Below, one piece after another: positions 32,212-43,754 of a DNA stretch of 64,000 nucleotides (its first letter is position 1; each line of letters opens with the position of its first letter). The DNA comes from Cristatella mucedo (lineage: Eukaryota > Bryozoa > Phylactolaemata > Cristatellidae). The notes beneath the pieces are model-generated. The model was not told the origin of the DNA. It ran no database searches and saw only the letters and a list, made by a program, of their open reading frames with translations. The stretch is taken from NCBI GenBank assembly GCA_009760855.2, contig WPIO01000052.1, positions 2,213,501-2,277,500 of the forward strand, given 5' to 3'. Position numbers and translations under genes: made by a program.

Positions 32212-32388
32212 GTAGGTTCGCTTTATGGAGGGCGTAGATGCTCTGATGTTAGACTAGCCTATGGAGGGAGCTTTATCAAATGTATTCTTATCATTATTAT
32301 TATGGCTTGAAGACTTTTGTCATGTTCATTGGTGCAGTTTATGGCGGGCTTGGAGGCTTTGATGTTGGGCTAGACTATGGCTCGATGT
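32212..32388. repeat. ~55-bp direct repeat around a short LINE-like tail
   Basis: 'ctttatggagggcgtagatg ... ttagactagcctatgg' (32219-) recurs diverged as 'gtttatggcgggcttggagg ... ttgggctagactatgg' (32338-). Between them (32270-32306) lies 'gctttatcaaatgtattctt' plus ATT repeats, like the last ~35 bp of the F1 LINE. Confidence 0.65.
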
Positions 32389-32554
32389 AGCTGACTCCTC
32401 AAGTCTATGAGGGAGAGATGAGTTTCAGCTGGGACGGGAGATGACCCTCTGGTGGTTTGAATTTAGCTCTGTCGGCACTTAGCCGCAAGCTGCAGTGCGA
32501 GCGCTGAGAAATGCGTGCGTTTGGCTAGTGCGACTTAGTAAAATTGTCAGTGCT

Positions 32555-32600
32555 TTTTAAGAGCCTGGATAGAGATTGAGATCTCTTATGGCGCCTTTAA
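32555..32600 (+). mobile_element. SINE-B / F1 tail fragment
   Basis: 'gcctggatagagattgagat' with 'ctcttatggcgcc' matches the hairpin shared by SINE-B and the F1 LINE tail. No head is visible. Confidence 0.5.
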
Positions 32601-32629
32601 CGCAAGAGACATCGTTGATTTCTTCGCCC

Positions 32630-33372
32630 ATTTGTCTAAGTTGGTCCATGCATTCGTGACATCTCGTCTCGACTTCTGCAACTCACTGCTTACTGGCCTA
32701 CCAGCATGTGCGATCAGGCTATTGCAGCTGGTGCAAAACTCCGCAGCTAGGCTTGTCTGGCGTGAGCGTCGCAGTTGCCACCTTACTCCACTTCTCGCCG
32801 ACCTGCACTGGCTACCAGTCAAGCAACGGATTGACTTCAAGGTTTTGTCGCTCACTTTTAGGTCACTTCATTCTATGGCTCCAGCCTATCTCTCCGACAT
32901 ACTCCCCCATCAGGCCAAGCATTGTACCACCCGCTTTTCGGAATCCAACAGTCTAGAAATACCTCATACAAACCTTAAATCCTTTGGAGACCGTGCATTT
33001 GCATTTAGTTCGTATGCTCCCAAAGCCTGGAACTCCCTCCCGACCTGCGTCAGAACATCCCCTGACCTGACCACATTTAAAAGGAACCTAAAAACACACC
33101 TATTTAGGACAGCATTTAGTGGGTCCCTGTGATTCGTCCTTCATGTGGTTGTGCGTGCTGACACTGTGCATGCTGCCACTAACCACATTTGCATGCTGAC
33201 CCTGTGCATGTCACCCCTAACCATGTTATTCATTTTGTTTGTTTTTCAAGCATGATTTTACTTACCATTTAATTGCATTTCCCTTTGCAGCAAATGTAAA
33301 GTGCCTAGAAAGAGATTAAGTTCTCTGAGGGCGCTTTATCAAGTACTTTATTATTATTATTATTATTAATAG
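32630..33372 (+). mobile_element. LINE F1, 5'-truncated copy, well preserved
   Basis: Open frame 32632-33132 covers [40 protein letters not shown], then [20 protein letters not shown] and [20 protein letters not shown]. It is followed by the 3' UTR, the 'agattaagttctctgagggc' hairpin and a (TTA)n tail at 33352-33368. It is nearly identical to the copies at 13.3-14.0 and 37.8-38.8 kb, so recent. It encodes only the RT C-terminal region and is dead on arrival. Confidence 0.95.
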
Positions 33373-33437
33373 CTCTCTCACAGCGAGCAGCATTTGCACG
33401 AGGTATTGCAATCTTTTTTCAATGCAGAGACAATATA

Positions 33438-33531
33438 ATAATACATAATATATATATATATAGTGTTATATATATATATGTATATATATAACACTATATA
33501 TATATATACGTGTTATATATATATATATATA
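33438..33531. repeat. (AT)n-rich with inverted 'atagtgttat' motifs
   Basis: Interrupted (TA)n in which 'atagtgttatata' is followed by its inverse 'tatataacactat', so the tract can fold on itself. Confidence 0.9.
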
Positions 33532-33532
33532 C

Positions 33533-33616
33533 AACAAATATATTAATGTTATAATCATTATTTGCTATATATATATATATATAGCAAATAATGATTATAA
33601 CAATAATATATTTGTT
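33533..33616. repeat. 84-bp AT-rich near-perfect palindrome
   Basis: Arms 'aacaaatatatta' plus 'ttataatcattatttgct' on the left and 'agcaaataatgattataa' plus 'taatatatttgtt' on the right face each other around a central (TA)n. It could form a cruciform. It directly abuts an F1 tail. Confidence 0.9.
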
Positions 33617-33740
33617 ATAGCACCCTCAGAGAACCCAGCCTCTTTCTAGGCACTTTACATTTACTGCAAAGGAAGCACGATCGAACGGTTGTGGCAGTGA
33701 GCATGCCCGCACGCAGAGCACATGAGCGGGTGAGTACGAA
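33614..33740 (-). mobile_element. LINE F1 3' tail fragment
   Basis: 'gcaccctcagagaacccagc' and 'ctaggcactttacatttact' on the plus strand are the complement of the F1 tail. Truncated before the RT region. Confidence 0.85.
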
Positions 33741-35849
33741 GGGGCGGGGCAACAAACCGGATAGGTCGACGCGGATCGGCCATCGTTGTACCCCTCGGCT
33801 GCCTGATGGCTCTTAGAGAACTCTCTCTCTCTCTCTCTCACACAATAATTGTGAGAATAATCCCCTAACCAGGCACTAGCGACCTTCGGATATTCTCTCT
33901 GCTTAAAATCTAGCTCATCACGTCCTCTCGGTTGACTGCTCTCCCTCTCAATATTCTTGTTGTGTTATGTAGCGTTCTGACGTGTAAGCTTTACCTACCC
34001 AGCTGACTAATATGATCTGTATGGCTGACTGGGACGGTCTCGATGCTGTACACACCTTTGCTAGAGCACCGTCTTTTCAAATAGTACCGAGTTGGCGCAC
34101 GCTGGATCTCTGTGTGGGAGTTCTTCTTACAATGGAGCTCGAGCCATCCTTTCTCTTTTATTCTCGCACTACGCGGACGCCAGTCCATTTCTCCGGAGCG
34201 TCCCTCCTTCTTCTGCTTCACTACTCCGGCCTGCACGATTCGAGCGCAGTGGGCGTGGCCAACGATCGATCCGCCTCGAGGCTCCGAAGCCTCGCTCTAG
34301 TCCTGCTTTAAAGCAGTCTGATACATAAATTGTCGAATTTACGTATCGCATTAGCGAGGACTCCAAACGAAGTCTTTGTATGACTAAGGCGATTCGAGCG
34401 ACAACACAAAACACCATAGCGGGCTCCAGCGAACCTATATTCTCACGAGGCTCGCAGCAGCAGCAGCAGCAGCAGTAGCACGCAGCCCTTCAGACCCACG
34501 TTACGCTTGCTTCACGCTTACCTCCCGGATATCCTAGACCCACCCCAACTTCCCAGAAACAGCCAAGCCCCTACTTTTCGGAAATTGTCCAGCCTCTGCT
34601 TCCCAGAAGCGTCCGGGTACATAAACTGCATCGAAAGCGGTTTAATCGGCCTGTACCCAAACTACAGCATTTAACTGGAGGTAGTGTGGCGACGCAGTCG
34701 TTTCTTAACAGTCGATCGAGTAGAATAGGAGCCACCCCTGCTTTCTCCGCTCCATTCTCTTATCCATCTTATTCTACCGACAAGCTCTCGTCTCTCTCCT
34801 CTCTGTCCACATGTCTTGTTGTGTACTAGCTCCATCGTGCAGCACAACTTCCACTAATAGTTAGCCACAATGCTGCAATATGCTTTCCGTTTGCCACCTA
34901 TAGTTCCAGTCGGACTGCTAAAGTGAGTGTGCTGCCTCTCAAGACCTCACCAAGGGCTATTTAAAGACACCGCATGACTGGCATTTGAAGGTAGTAATGC
35001 CTCGAAGCATGGCTAGCGGCCGTAGAAGCAGAGTGATACGCAGTCGATACTCAAGCTTGCATGCAGGCTGTAGCCAAGCGTAATCGTGATCGATACTGTC
35101 CATACCGAGTAACCAATCCACGCGTCTGTTAAAGAACATTCGGTCAATTCACACCCCAGCAATTAACTGTCCAGATGTCAGCTACTTTCGCGTATTGAGG
35201 GGCTCCTACGAAGAGTTAGTCTTGCTGCGAGCGTTAGCTCTACCGGACGAGGCTTCGAGATCTAGCCGTAATTGCATTCGGGTGTGATTATGCGAATAAC
35301 GAGGTCCCGAGTCAGTCCGCATGCTTTTATCACCGATGTCAGACGCTCAGATTGTTTTGCTTCTTTTGCGTTTAGTGTTTTGAGTGCTACCCGGTTGTTT
35401 TTAATGGCTAGAAATCTGATTCACCTCAGTCCCATTGCAACTAGCTGAAGTTATCTCCCAGCTCAGGCCAAAAGACTGTCGGATGTCCGAGCCGACTGCG
35501 AAGGCTGTAACGGGAGAGGCTCCGATTGGGCAGAGTGCTGCTGTCCGTGATGATAGAATGAGAGAAATTCGGCGTCGCTGTTCTCAGCATGCCGAAGGAA
35601 AAAAGGCATATCGCTCGGTAGGACTGACACTTGGAAGAGCGAAGGGGCCGATTCTAGCCAGCGCATTATGAAGCTTTACGCGCCACGATGAAGAGGCTTG
35701 CATACTACGTGTATTACGAAGGCGATATTAGGCAGACTTGACAGCGGATATGCTGTACTCATCTAGCGATAGGTCATTTTAAAAGAAGGCGCTCAGACTG
35801 TTCGCAGAGGCAACAGGAGAAATTCTGTTTGGGCGGATCTGAAGAGTGA
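33741..35849. other. anonymous 2.1-kb region
   Basis: No exon or transposon recognised. It contains a (GCA)n run at 34450-34476. A minus-strand frame at 35139-34957 has WLLGMDSIDHDY, faintly reminiscent of a retroelement protease, but it was not accepted. Confidence 0.35.
34450..34476. repeat. (CAG)n microsatellite, short
   Basis: About nine GCA/CAG units in non-coding sequence. Confidence 0.9.
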
Positions 35850-37200
35850 GGATTTCCAGTCTAAGCATAGCTTTTTTGTTTATCCATAATTAGTAAGTTG
35901 GCTTTGCCGTCATTCAATGTCAGAAAGTTTGCTGCCACTCGATTGCGAATATCAGCGATGCATGCTGGTTGGGAGCTGGGAGAGTGTAAGATGCTTGAAG
36001 GCTGAGGAAAGATTGAAGCTAAAGCAAACAAATTTCGAGTTGTCTGCATAGAAATGAAAGCCCGGATTGCGATTATCTATTACGTTAGTAACAGGTAGAT
36101 ATAAAATGCGAACAGGAGTGTACCTAAATCGAAACCCGTGCGCACCCGATAAGTCAAAGGCTCTCTGGATGAACGCTTACAATGGACATTTATTTTCTGA
36201 ATTCTCCCATTGAGGTCGGACCTAAACCATTGTAGCACAGTGCCTGCGATGCCTAGGTGAGACGACAGGCACTCAACAAAGAGGTAGTGATCAATGACAT
36301 CAAAAGCTGCAGCGAGATCCTACGGCTACATCAGAATGACTCGCATTCCCGAGAATGTCATAATACACTCGCAGCAGTGCCGACTCTGTGTAGAGCAATT
36401 TACTAGAAAACCTGACCCGAACTTACTTTCCAGATTTCCCACTACTCACTCCAGTGTCGTTGAGTGTAACGGCAGTGGGAGACTAAGCGGAAGTTGCTCA
36501 AGTTCTCCTGATCTTGTGTCTGCTTTTTTATAATTGGCCCGAAAGCAGACTCTTTGAAAGATGCTGAAGCATAACCTGGGCTCAATGACAGATTTACCAC
36601 GTTTTTTTTTGCAGGGCAGCAATAAACCTATGAACATCAGAAGGAGAACACTAGGTGTGGGGTCCAAAGGGCAAGTAGTCTTCTTAGAATGGAAAGTTAA
36701 CTTCGAGATCAGGACAGCAGGAATAGCCTTTACGGTAGACATCTAAGATGCGCAAAGAACTACAGGTGGGATGAAGACTACAGGCTGGACGTCATCTTGG
36801 GAGCGTAGTCTCAGAGTGTCAAATCTTTCTGACAAAGATGCTCGAAAACGATCTGCTAGATTGCGGCATGGGTCACTAGGTACAGCTTGACGTGAGCACG
36901 GTTAAGAAGATGGTCGACGTAAGCTTTTTTGGATTGTGCACCCGCGATTGCACGCGAGGTGCTTATAGAAGGCCAAAGCCGGGAAGGAAATAGCCTAACC
37001 GGCATCGGTGCATAATGTGAGGCCCGTGATTTACTAGGAAAAAGTAAGGCCAAGGATTTGGTTAATAGAGGAACCAATTTAGAGCTGTTGGATTTTAGGG
37101 CCAATTTTTTGAGCCCGTTGGAATGCCGTAGACCACTAAGCATCTGCACAGCATTGTAGGAGGTTGCACAAATATGCGGGTCAGAAAGTTAAAATAGATC
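35850..37200 (-). mobile_element. LINE F1-like copy, internal RT region, decayed
   Basis: On the minus strand: SKKTTCPLDPTPSVLLLMFI (EN-RT linker, ~36690-36640), DLAAAFDVIDHYLFVECL (RT palm motif, ~36315-36250), and ACIADIRNRVAANFLTLNDG (after the YADD box, ~35975-35920), in the order expected for an F1-type RT. Endonuclease-side sequence may continue to ~37200 but is too degraded to be sure. Confidence 0.75.
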
Positions 37201-37631
37201 TTGGTTCGTAAGGTCAAATATAACTCGCTCTATGTCCAGCATGGGCGACGCAATCGTTCTTGATTTAGGATGCTTGCTCCCTCTGAAGAGCTTTATGAAA
37301 TCGACGTGAGCTGAGGAGGAAGGTCGACTGGCGCCATGTTGATCTAGAGTTCGGCGAGCGTAGGGTGGTAGTGTGAGAACTTTCGCTCTGTATAGTCATA
37401 CCAGCTCGACCAGAGTTAATGTTCGCCGAATCAAAAGATAGCAGGACCCAGTAGCAGATCCCAGATGCAGAGGAAAGTGATCACCGAGTTGGTGCCAGTG
37501 TGCTGACGACGATACCAAGTTTAGTAGATATGAATCAATTGATGATGCTGGTTATGGCGGCAGATGTTTCACACGAGTAACGGACACTCAAAGCAAGATT
37601 AGTCGTAGGAGCACAAATAATATATTAGTTG
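37201..37631. other. no recognisable feature
   Basis: Anonymous stretch between the decayed LINE and a SINE-A copy. Confidence 0.3.
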
Positions 37632-37782
37632 ATTTAAAGACCTTTTTATAGCAGCAGAAGAGTCTCATCGGCTATCGCTGCCACTTGCTGTTGGCAATAA
37701 AGGATCCCACGACAGGATTCGAACCCACAGCCTCGGTCGTAACGAGCGAGTACCTTACGTCCTGGGCTATTACAACCCTTAA
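37632..37782 (-). mobile_element. SINE-A copy
   Basis: Reverse-strand SINE-A with complement of the B-box 'ggattcgaacccacagcctc', head 'cctgggctattac', body 'ttggcaataaaggatcccac' and tail 'agcagcagaagagtctcatc'. The F1 LINE at 37783 begins immediately at its head end. Confidence 0.9.
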
Positions 37783-38828
37783 ATGTACATAATCAACTCA
37801 CTTGCTGCATGCATTGATGACATCCGATCATGGATGGCAGCAAATTTTCTAAAACTAAACGATGATAAAACTAACTTACTAGTTATGGGCAAACCTAGTG
37901 TTATTCAGAAATTGGAAAGGCTGACTTTCAAAATTGGCTCTGCCAGCATATCTCCAGTTGCATCAGCTCGAAATCTAGGTGTCATATTCCAAAGCGACCT
38001 CTCGTTAGACGACCACATTAGCTCCACAGTCAAATCAGCCTATTTTCAGCTTCATAACATTGCTAAAATTAGGGCTTGTTTAGATAAGGATACCACGTCC
38101 AAGTTGGTCCATGCATTCGTGACATCTCGTCTCGACTTCTGCAACTCACTGCTTACTGGCCTACCAGCATGTGCGATCAGGCGATTGCAGCTGGTGCAAA
38201 ACTCTGCAGCTAGGCTTGTCTGTCGTGAGCGTCGCAGTTGCCACATTACTCCACTTCTCGCCGACCTGCACTGGTTACCAGTCAAGCAACGGATTGACTT
38301 CAAGGTTTTGTCGCTCACTTTTAGGTCTCTTCATTCTATGGCTCCAGCCTATCTTTCAGATATACTACCCCATCAGGCAAAGCATCGTACCACTCGCTTT
38401 TCGGAATCCAACAGTCTAGAAATACCTCGTACAAACCTTAAATCCTTTGGAGACCGTGCATTTAGCTCGTATGCTCCCACAGCCTGGAACTCCCTCCCGA
38501 CCTGCATCAGAACATCCCCTGACCTGACCACATTTAAAAGAAACTTAAAAACATACCTATTTAGGACAGCATTTAGTGGGTCCTTGTGATTCGTCCTCAA
38601 TGTGCTTATGCGTGCTGACACTGTTCATGCTGCCACTAACCACATTTGCATGCTGACCCAGTGCATGTAACCCCTAACCATGTTATTCATTTTGTTTGTT
38701 TTTCAAGCATGATTTTACTTACTATTCTATTGCGTATCACTTTGCAGCAAATGTAAAGCGCCTAGAAAGAGATTAAGTTCTCTGAGGGCGCTTTATCAAG
38801 TGCAATATTATTATTATTATTATTATTG
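37783..38828 (+). mobile_element. LINE F1, best-preserved copy (268-codon RT C-terminal frame)
   Basis: CR1/L2-group non-LTR retrotransposon, 5' truncated just after the YADD box. The open frame 37783-38589 reads ACIDDIRSWMAANFLKLNDD, KTNLLVMGKPSVIQKLERLT, then ARNLGVIFQSDLSLDDHISS and the C-terminal [20 protein letters not shown] domain to a natural stop. The 3' UTR contains the hairpin 'agattaagttctctgagggc' and a (TTA)n tail to 38828. The uninterrupted frame and close match to the copies at 13.3 and 32.6 kb mark it as young. It lacks endonuclease and RT palm, so it cannot move itself. Confidence 0.95.
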
Positions 38829-38904
38829 GCGGTAGGAACAACTAATTCCAATAGAGGCGAATTGCTGAATGACCTTGTAGATCAGTATAGTAGAAGCACT
38901 GCTC

Positions 38905-39240
38905 ATTGACAGTTGAAGAAACTATGGAAGTTAAACAGCTTGTCACGCGATACGCGGATTTGTTTTCATCCCGGAGCTACGGTTTGGGATACACCAATCA
39001 GGTGCGAAAAATATCAATGCACACAATCGTGCACCGATTCCGGCGGCGAGCCGCAGATGAAGACATACAGCCATACAGTATCAATTAGTCATCGCTGGCC
39101 CCCAGAGATGCTGCACTGAATAGTAAAAGTCTCTCCAGCAACGCATAGATGACTATATGAAACGAGGGATTGTGAACAAACCATCCAACCCTCAGCTATC
39201 AGCATTAGTGCTGCTACTGAGAAAGGAAGTCTGTGCTATG
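38905..39240 (+). pseudogene. Gypsy (LTR retrotransposon) pol fragment
   Basis: Broken frames spell the N-terminal part of a Gypsy reverse transcriptase: LVTRYADLFSSRSYGLGYTN (the 'D-L-F-S-x-x-x-x-x-L-G-x-T' leader), IRRIP-like residues, then QQRIDDYMKRGIVNKPSNPQ and LSALVLLLRKE (the 'L-x-x-G-I-I-x-x-S-x-S-P-W-x-S-P-V-V-L-V-x-K-K' motif). No LTRs or other pol domains are visible. Confidence 0.7.
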
Positions 39241-39454
39241 CGACGCTGGGTTGGCTTCAGGGCCGAATCTTAGAATGATCTGATGCGTGTCTGGTTGGCT
39301 CGTTAGACCGGAAATTGAAAAGGCAGACGCCTCGTAATTCTGAGATGTAAACTGGAGAGGTATTTTCGTCACCCTATTGCCATTGGATGAGTCATTCACT
39401 GCCACTAGGAATTTTTACGACTCCGCCTGAGTTGCCTGGTGTACTGGCTGTAAT

Positions 39455-39572
39455 GTACAAGCACTTCCTGGGGCAGTGCACTTGCTAGGGCTGCACACGT
39501 GCTAAAGAAGGTGCACTTGCTGGGGCGAAGCACTTGCTAGAGAGTACACTGGCTAGGGCGGCACACTTGATA
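39455..39572. repeat. degenerate ~17-19 bp minisatellite
   Basis: Imperfect tandem units around 'gtgcacttgctaggg' (variants 'aagcacttcctgggg', 'gcacttgctagagag', 'acactggctagggcg'), about six copies. Confidence 0.8.
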
Positions 39573-39658
39573 ATGCTTCTTATGGTTATGTTCGATCAAT
39601 CTGAAAGTACTTACGCAAGCGGATGCATACAGAAGTGCACACCATAAAAACACGCACG

Positions 39659-39675
39659 AACCTACACACACACAC

Positions 39676-39716
<41 letters not shown>

Positions 39717-39745
39717 CGCGCGCACACGCGCATGCAGGCACACAC
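39659..39745. repeat. (CA)n microsatellite
   Basis: CA repeat with CG-containing interruptions, ~85 bp. Confidence 0.95.
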
Positions 39746-40967
39746 ACCAATGCCCCGAGATTGCAAACTATGGACTTGGCAGCGGAATTATAGAAAAGAG
39801 CCACTTACGAGATGGCAGCGATAGGCCGAGGCTTGTGAGCAGCGAGATTCTGATGGACCGAGTAACTCTGCTGTCATTAGGAGAATTAAAAGTCAAACGC
39901 AAAAATAGCATAGTCACTCAGGGAAGATAAAGTAACTGCAGTAATATTGAGGCCCAAATGTAGAAATTTGTTGGTGTTTAACAAAAGCAGAATACTATGC
40001 TGAGCACCTAGGGTTTGGTGAGAGCCTTAGCTAGTCACGACGGCATGCAGTTCCCAATGCTGGAAATAAAGTGAGTGTGATGAATCAGTAACCCTTCAAG
40101 GATATTCACAAGCAAGCCGAGCAACTAATATTGGTCTCAACACTGAATTAATTATTAACAACTCAAATTACCAAATTCCAGCGACATATTTAGTGTTTAT
40201 TGCCAGTAGACGGTCAAAATTGGAACAATGTTGAAGTTGAGAAAGTTGGCCACAATTTTAATCTCAGATACTATAGAAGAACATTGTCGTTTTTTTCTCT
40301 ATAACTACCTCCGATGACTAAAATTGCCGTCGAAGCTGGCTTTAGCTTATTTAGAATTGCTTGCTGATGTATCAAGCCTAAATAACTTGGTCGATTAACG
40401 GAGACGATAGGCAGAGAACATGGCAGCCGCTTAACTGCCAATTAATAGAAGGCTATCCACTTACGAGCGAACAACGAGTCTTTCACTGAGAATTGGAATG
40501 CCACCTCTATTGAGTATTTTAAAGTTTCTCCAGAGGAAAGATGAAGACCCACTGCCTGTCTTCTTGAGTCCTACCTAAGTCTATGTTAAAAGTCACAATC
40601 ACGCTGCCGGCGGGGGGGGGGGGCTGCCAGGTTCGTTTTCCGAGTAGCCGAGCTCGAGTTTGACCTTCTGACCGTTGAAGGTCGTTGGCAGGCGGCAATG
40701 TCATATACGCTACTCCGTGGGCAAACCGGCGCAGATCTTGCGAAACGTTACAAAGCGGCGACTGGGAAGGATACTCTGCCCCGAATCTCTAGCAACCGTA
40801 TAGGATATTTTTAAGTACAACACTGACTATCGAGATCTTTTTATTCGCTGGCACGTGATCCTGCCTGCTTGTCGTCAAATAATTTTTGGCAATCGCTGAT
40901 TGCGGTAATGTGGTGAGGCTGGAGAGTAACAGGAAAACAAAATTATAGAAATATTAAAGGGCAGCTG
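39746..40967. other. anonymous region
   Basis: No exon or mobile element recognised over ~1.2 kb. It contains a G12 run at ~40612-40623. Confidence 0.35.
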
Positions 40968-41108
40968 ATTAAACAGCCTCATTTTGTATAGCCGCCGAAG
41001 AGCCTAAACGGCCATGGCCACCGCTCGCAATGACAATAAAGAATCGCCACTGTAGAACTCGAACCCATGACCTAGGTCGGGAACAGCGAGCACCTTACAG
41101 CCTAAAGA
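40968..41108 (-). mobile_element. SINE-A copy
   Basis: Reverse-strand SINE-A: 'gaactcgaacccatgaccta' B-box complement, 'gacaataaagaatcgcc' body, 'tgtatagccgccgaagagcc' tail and 'gctgattaaacagcctc' 3' end. Confidence 0.9.
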
Positions 41109-41292
41109 AGTAGCATTTTCCTCGAATTTACACGTTTGCCGCATTTCGCTTTTTAAAATCCTTGCGCTTTCGCGAAATTAAGACCGCAGGACGATCACTA
41201 AGCTGGCGTTTCAATCTACTGCCTATCCAATTAAAACAATGGATGCCGGGCTTGCAGACATCATTTAGCAGTGAGCTCTCCTACTTGTGGAT

Positions 41293-41318
41293 AAGCTGAT
41301 TTAACAGCCTCTAAAGCG
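41293..41318 (-). mobile_element. SINE-A 3' end fragment
   Basis: 'ataagctgatttaacagcctc' equals the terminal ~20 bp of SINE-A. It stops at the edge of the following CpG-rich block. Confidence 0.5.
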
Positions 41319-41329
41319 CGCAGCGGTGC

Positions 41330-42560
41330 GCATGCACCGCGTGCTTCTCCGCAGGGGGCGTAACTCCTATCGCGTTTTTCGATGCAGCAAAGAAGCAAAA
41401 GAGGATAAGAGCCGGAGGAGGGGGGAAGGAGATAGGGCGAGGGTGAGAGGAAAAGAGCGAGATCGAGAGGAGCTGAGCGTCTGAGTCGGAGCCGCTCTGG
41501 AGGCCCGCGAGAGTCGCAGAGCAGAAAGGTCGCGGGCCTCTTGCGAGAGGTTGGCGCCTCTCGCTTCTATCGAACTATCCGCGACTGTTCGCTTTCAGCT
41601 CCCAGTGCGAGCCCCGCCGAGACGTGGCGACAGAAAGGAAGACGTCAAGCCGCGGAGCAGGCCGAGGCCGCGTTCCATCTGGCAGGACTTGGCCTTTTGC
41701 AGAGCAATTGAAAAAAAAGAAATCTTTCTACGCGATAGATGCGCACTCGTCCCGAAAGCCGCAGGAGAATGCCGCTTTCCATTCAACCTCTTCGCTGCCA
41801 CCCGATTGTTCGATTCGGAGTGTTTGGCCTTTCGTTCGCGTCGCTCGAATGGTCTGCTTTTATCGTTTCACCTCTTCGCTGGTCGGAAAGACACCCCCCC
41901 CCCGCGTCCGAAGCTCGACGCGAAGACCCAACGATCCGTGCTCGCGTATGTACGTCCAGCCGTTCTTTCTTCCTCGCCGCGCGCGCCGCCGCCGCCGCGT
42001 TTTCTGTTCTGGCAGTCGACGGTACTGTTCTGGACGGTTCTAGACGTCCGAGATAGACGTCTGGCGATGCACTTTCAGCCGTTCCTAGCTGTGTCCTCCA
42101 ACGCGCACCGCTCGCGCGAGAACTCGGCCGCCGCTCGCCGCATTTACGAAGGCACCCGCCGGAGCGGCGGCGGCGGCGGCGGCGGCGGCTCGAGGAGCGG
42201 CGGCCGCTTGCCTCAGCTAGCCGCCGTCGCTGCGTGTCCCGCGCTCTTTCTTCGCAGCGACAACTTCCCAGCTCCACCCGATCTCCGACGAGCCTTTGCA
42301 AACGCTGGAGTAATTTGAATTTTGCATTCGCGCCGCCAGCGAACCGAACGCGGCTCCCGCCGAGGGACCGACAGGTGCTGACTCGGGCGACGACGCGGTC
42401 AGCCAAACCTGTCGGGGCGCGCTCAGCGCCGGTCGTCCGCCGGCCCGCCGGCCCGCCGGCCCGCCGGCCCGCACGATCTGCGGATCTTCGGCGCTCAACT
42501 GAGCCTCGTAGCCGCACGGCGCATGCGCCAGCTGGACCGCAACCAATGAGCCGCCGTTAA
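41330..42560. promoter_or_regulatory. CpG-rich block
   Basis: About 1.2 kb of GC- and CpG-dense sequence with (GGC)n at ~42160-42190 and 8-bp CCGGCCCG-type repeats at ~42437-42470. Long open frames on several strands reflect composition. It is likely a promoter/first-exon region of an unidentified gene. Confidence 0.4.
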
Positions 42561-42889
42561 TGTTAATTATCTGCCCATTGGCGCTCGGCGTCTAATTGGA
42601 GCGTCGTGCACTGAGGGCCGCTAGGGGCCATTAATGGCGCGTCCGCCGGGTCTGCGCAGCAGCGTCCGTCGGTCGATCGTGGAGTGCGTACCGCTCGTGA
42701 CCGGTAGTCTCGCTTGAGGGAATCGCGCGCGCGCCCGCACGACGCTCTCTCTCTCGCTTTCAATTAGCGAGAGCGCGTCTTCTCTCGCGATGCTACGCCG
42801 GCCTTTTGATGACTTGCATCGCCCCCGGTGGACGGTGATAAATTGCTTTCGCTCAGAATCGATGCCAGCCGCCATAAAGCGGGCCGAGG

Positions 42890-42918
42890 AGGGGGGGGGG
42901 GGGGGTGTGTGTGTGTGT
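42890..42918. repeat. poly-G / (GT)n tract
   Basis: About 13-14 G followed by (TG)n just before a SINE-B copy. Confidence 0.85.
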
Positions 42919-42957
42919 GCGGTGGCTGCTGACCGGCTATCTGCCGGAAGGCTTCGC

Positions 42958-43112
42958 TGATTTGGCCCAATGGTCAAGGTGCTCGCCTTGAACCAAGGTC
43001 AAGTTGAATGCGTGTTTAATGACCGAGGTCGCGGGCTCGAGCCCAGTGGCGTACGTGAAGCGCCTGAATAGTGATTAAGTTATCCGAGGGCGCTATGCAA
43101 ATGAGTTCTTTA
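42958..43112 (+). mobile_element. SINE-B, long subfamily
   Basis: Head 'tttggcccaatggtcaaggt', B-box region 'gcgggctcgagcccagt', then the LINE-like 3' part 'gcgcctgaatagtgattaag' and 'gagggcgctatgcaaatgag'. It carries an extra ~25-nt segment ('gaaccaaggtcaagttgaat') between the A- and B-box regions, shared with the copy at 63.4 kb. Confidence 0.85.
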
Positions 43113-43344
43113 GGGTTAAATCCGGAGTAAAAATAAAGGACGCTGGTTAATGAGATGTGAAGACAGACCGTAAGAAAGCGTGCAATGCTTATTGCGCCGC
43201 GGGTAGCTGACGGACGAGAGCGGGTGTCACTGAGCTGTGGACTTGCGACGCTGCTCAGACATTTCGGTTAGCGGATAGGTCGACTCTCAATGCGACTGTG
43301 TCGAGTACTAGCGAGCGGAGAGGAAAGGGAAGAGATCAAGTCGT

Positions 43345-43345
<1 letters not shown>

Positions 43346-43437
<92 letters not shown>
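43346..43437. repeat. (GA)n microsatellite
   Basis: About 90 bp of uninterrupted GA, immediately followed by a SINE-B copy. Confidence 0.97.
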
Positions 43438-43438
<1 letters not shown>

Positions 43439-43451
43439 GGCGACGTAGACA

Positions 43452-43585
43452 GAGAGTTTGGTCTAGCGGTTAAGGTGCTCGCCCCGACCAAGGTCTGACC
43501 GAGTTCGTGGGCTCGAGCCCCGAGGCATATGTGAAGCGCCTGAATAGAGATTAAGTTCTCTTGGGGCGCTATATAAATGAATTTA
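43452..43585 (+). mobile_element. SINE-B, short subfamily
   Basis: 'gtttggtctagcggttaagg' head, 'gttcgtgggctcgagccccg' B-box, 'gcgcctgaatagagattaag' + 'ttctcttggggcgctatata' tail. It lacks the extra head segment of the long subfamily. Confidence 0.9.
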
Positions 43586-43595
43586 AAGAAAGAAA

Positions 43596-43740
<145 letters not shown>

Positions 43741-43754
43741 AGTATTTGTGTGTG

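Noticed and set aside
34957-35139. Gypsy-type protease fragment (WLLGMDSIDHDY)
   Set aside because: Only an LLGMD-like string. The active-site D-(S/T)-G and flap are not seen nearby, so chance is likely.
41551-42546. 255-codon plus-strand and 244-codon minus-strand frames
   Set aside because: Mutually overlapping, composition-driven frames in a CpG-rich block with no recognisable motif.
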